Source: Trueperaceae bacterium
GTDB taxonomy: Bacteria > Deinococcota > Deinococci > Deinococcales > Trueperaceae
Length of the DNA stretch: 6,314 nt
Assembly (NCBI GenBank): GCA_007130355.1
Contig: SLSQ01000311.1
Coordinates: 1 to 6,314 of the forward strand
Reading direction: 5' to 3'
Part shown: positions 5,012 through 6,314 of the stretch, piece after piece
How positions within the stretch are numbered: position 1 is the stretch's first letter
How the letters are laid out: each line of letters begins with the position of its first letter
Program-made: the position numbers and the translations under genes
Notes under the pieces: model-generated
The model's database searches: none
The model's input: only the letters and a program-made list of their open reading frames with translations
Told to the model about the DNA's origin: nothing

Positions 5012-6184
5012 GTGCGGCGCACGCTCCGACGGCCTCACCGGCGCCGGGCCCGGGTCGCGGCCTGGGCGCTGGCGGGCGCGTTGACGATCCCGGTCGGCGG
5101 GACCGTCGGTCAGGCGTTCCGTACCGCGGCGCCCGACCCTCCCGGGCTGTTCGTGGAGGGTCCGGATCGGGTCGCGGCCGGCGAACCGTTCGAGCTGCGG
5201 CTCAGCGCCGATCGGCCGGTCACCTTCGAACTGTCGCTGGCGGGAGAGGAGCGGACGCTGGTCGACCAGGCGGCCACGGTCGCCCTTTCCGCGCCGCCCG
5301 GCGTGCACGACGCCACCGTGGTCGCGACCGACGCGGCCGGAGCGCAGGCGACGTCGGTGCACGCGGTCGAGGCGGTCGCCGTCCCCGAGGTCCGCCTCGA
5401 GGTACCGGACCGGGTCCCGCCGGGCGCGCCGTTCGTCGTGACCGTCGTCGTCGATCCGTCCGACGCGCCTCTCGAAGGGCCGACGCTGCGCGAGGGCGAC
5501 CGGACCGTCCCGCTGCACGGTCCGCCCGGCGCCCGCTGGGGGCTCGCCGGCGCGCCGCTCCAGGTCGAGGAGGCTCGCACCGAACTGGTCGCCGACTGGC
5601 GCGACGGCCTAGGCCGGCCGCACGAGGCGCGCGTCAGCGTGCTGCGGGCGGCGCTCGAACGCGAGGTGCAGGAACTGAACGTCCCCGCGAACGTGCTGGC
5701 CGTCGCTACGAACGAGGCGCGCGCGGAGCAGGACCGGGCGCTCGACGAGGCCCGCGCCGCCGTCGTGGACCCGCCGCGCTGGACCGAGCCGTTCCTGATC
5801 CCGATCGAGGGGCGCGGCAGCTCCGGCTTCGGCGTGCCCCGCCGCTACGCCCCCGGCGGACGGGTCTCGTTCCACCTCGGCGAGGACATCGCGGCCGAGA
5901 CCGGCACCCCGATCCGCGCCACCAACGTCGGCGTGGTCCGCATCGCCGCCTACTTCGGGATCGCCGGCTACATGACGGTCCTCGACCACGGGGCGGGCGT
6001 CACGAGCCGCTACTACCACCAGTCCCGCATCGACGTGCAGGTCGGTCAGATCGTCCGGCGCGGCGACGTGATCGGCGCCGTCGGCAGCACCGGGCTCTCG
6101 ACCGGACCGCACCTGCACTGGGAGATGCGGATCGACGAGGTCCCCACCGACCCGCTCGCCTGGGTCGGACGCGTGCTTCCCTGA
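5012..6184 (+). CDS. Exported M23 (LytM-type) peptidoglycan endopeptidase with tandem Ig-like domains
   Basis: The 390-residue protein begins with an arginine-rich n-region (eight Arg in 14 residues) and a hydrophobic stretch (about 15-35), so it should be exported or anchored on the outer face of the membrane. Two similar beta-rich segments follow (about 47-122 and 128-210), each opening with PDRV-x-x-G-x-PF (51-60 and 132-141). A helical linker (about 211-250, EREVQELNVP) leads to the catalytic M23 domain. That domain is complete: FHLGEDI (His288 and Asp292, zinc ligands), YYHQS (His336) and GPHLHWEM (His367 catalytic, His369 ligand). Such enzymes cut peptide cross-links in peptidoglycan for growth or division. 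GTG at 5012 is chosen because it is the first start, directly precedes the signal region and lies four bases after the hpt stop. The Shine-Dalgarno is weak, so coupling to hpt translation is likely. Confidence 0.92.
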   Translation: MRRTLRRPHRRRARVAAWALAGALTIPVGGTVGQAFRTAAPDPPGLFVEGPDRVAAGEPFELRLSADRPVTFELSLAGEERTLVDQAATVALSAPPGVHDATVVATDAAGAQATSVHAVEAVAVPEVRLEVPDRVPPGAPFVVTVVVDPSDAPLEGPTLREGDRTVPLHGPPGARWGLAGAPLQVEEARTELVADWRDGLGRPHEARVSVLRAALEREVQELNVPANVLAVATNEARAEQDRALDEARAAVVDPPRWTEPFLIPIEGRGSSGFGVPRRYAPGGRVSFHLGEDIAAETGTPIRATNVGVVRIAAYFGIAGYMTVLDHGAGVTSRYYHQSRIDVQVGQIVRRGDVIGAVGSTGLSTGPHLHWEMRIDEVPTDPLAWVGRVLP

Positions 6185-6210
6185 CGCCGACCGCGCCGCG
6201 GCGCCGGTGC

Positions 6211-6224
6211 TATCCTCTGCGCTC
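6211..6224 (+). promoter_or_regulatory. Leaderless-type promoter of trpS
   Basis: TATCCT (6211-6216, four of six -10 consensus bases) is followed by eight bases and the ATG at 6225. There is no Shine-Dalgarno, so the mRNA probably starts at or next to the ATG. Just upstream, 6190-6208 contains a 12-base perfect palindrome (6193-6204) within a GC-rich hairpin that might end the preceding operon, though it has no T-tract. Confidence 0.55.
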
Positions 6225-6314
6225 ATGGACCGAACCGGAAGCGAGCCGCACGGATCCGACGCCCCGAAGACGACCGCCGCACGCCGGCCCCGCGTCTTCT
6301 CGGGGGTGCAGCCG
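6225..6314 (+). CDS. trpS: Tryptophanyl-tRNA synthetase, N-terminal fragment (cut by window end)
   Basis: Thirty codons are visible. After a hydrophilic, probably disordered lead (MDRTGSEPHG, then about ten residues rich in Ala, Thr, Pro and Arg) comes RVFSGVQP, the characteristic first strand of bacterial tryptophanyl-tRNA synthetase, normally continued by a TGxLHLGNYLGA-type ATP-binding (HIGH-like) motif. The enzyme charges tRNA-Trp with tryptophan in the cytoplasm. In most bacterial TrpRS proteins this motif starts within a few residues of the N terminus, so a lead of about 22 residues is a modest extension. No other start codon is available between the ATG and the motif, and the -10 box eight bases upstream supports 6225. 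The HIGH-like and KMSKS motifs lie beyond the window, so the call rests on one short motif. Confidence 0.75.
   Translation, partial: MDRTGSEPHGSDAPKTTAARRPRVFSGVQP

Noticed and set aside
1..6314. CRISPR array, insertion sequence, toxin-antitoxin or defence system
   Set aside because: No regularly spaced direct repeats, transposase motifs or defence domains were seen on either strand; all substantial coding is accounted for by known housekeeping families.

Overview
The window is a compact, very GC-rich stretch of bacterial chromosome that looks like core genome. It holds eight protein-coding genes (the last cut by the right edge) and one tRNA. I see no insertion sequence, phage gene, CRISPR array, toxin-antitoxin pair or other accessory system. 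The GC bias, an M29 aminopeptidase close to the Thermus AmpT type, and TAnnnT -10 boxes sitting 7-9 bases before ATG codons (a leaderless-mRNA signature) best fit Deinococcota, perhaps a Truepera-like lineage. Actinomycetota are an alternative. This assignment is inference.

Left part (1-1480): a hairpin with a T-rich tail (68-100) faces a class II tRNA-Leu(CAG) on the minus strand (112-198). The tRNA has its own promoter (250-278), whose -35 box overlaps the stop codon of an HxlR-type regulator (275-709, minus). Divergent to the regulator is a cytoplasmic YceI-family lipocalin-like protein (848-1399, plus) with a consensus-like promoter and a strong Shine-Dalgarno. The pairing suggests a small regulator-target unit, possibly redox or quinone related. 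The YceI gene converges with the next minus-strand gene over a 168-base region rich in hairpins.

Middle and right part (1568-6314): an M29 metallo-aminopeptidase (1568-2662, minus) diverges from a PhzF-family isomerase (2713-3684, plus). Their 50-base intergenic region is a near-perfect inverted repeat that gives both genes the same -10 box and the same distance to ATG. PhzF, a 16S/23S rRNA pseudouridine synthase (RsuA/RluB type), hypoxanthine phosphoribosyltransferase and an exported M23 endopeptidase follow on the plus strand with tiny gaps or overlaps (4-base overlap, 37-base gap, 4-base gap). They look like one operon of mixed housekeeping functions. After it a new leaderless-type promoter drives what is recognisably the start of tryptophanyl-tRNA synthetase, of which only 30 codons are present.

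No undescribed multi-gene system is evident. The points most worth a second look are the mirrored divergent promoter at 2660-2715, the repeated leaderless promoter architecture, and the overlap of the tRNA promoter with the end of the regulator gene.
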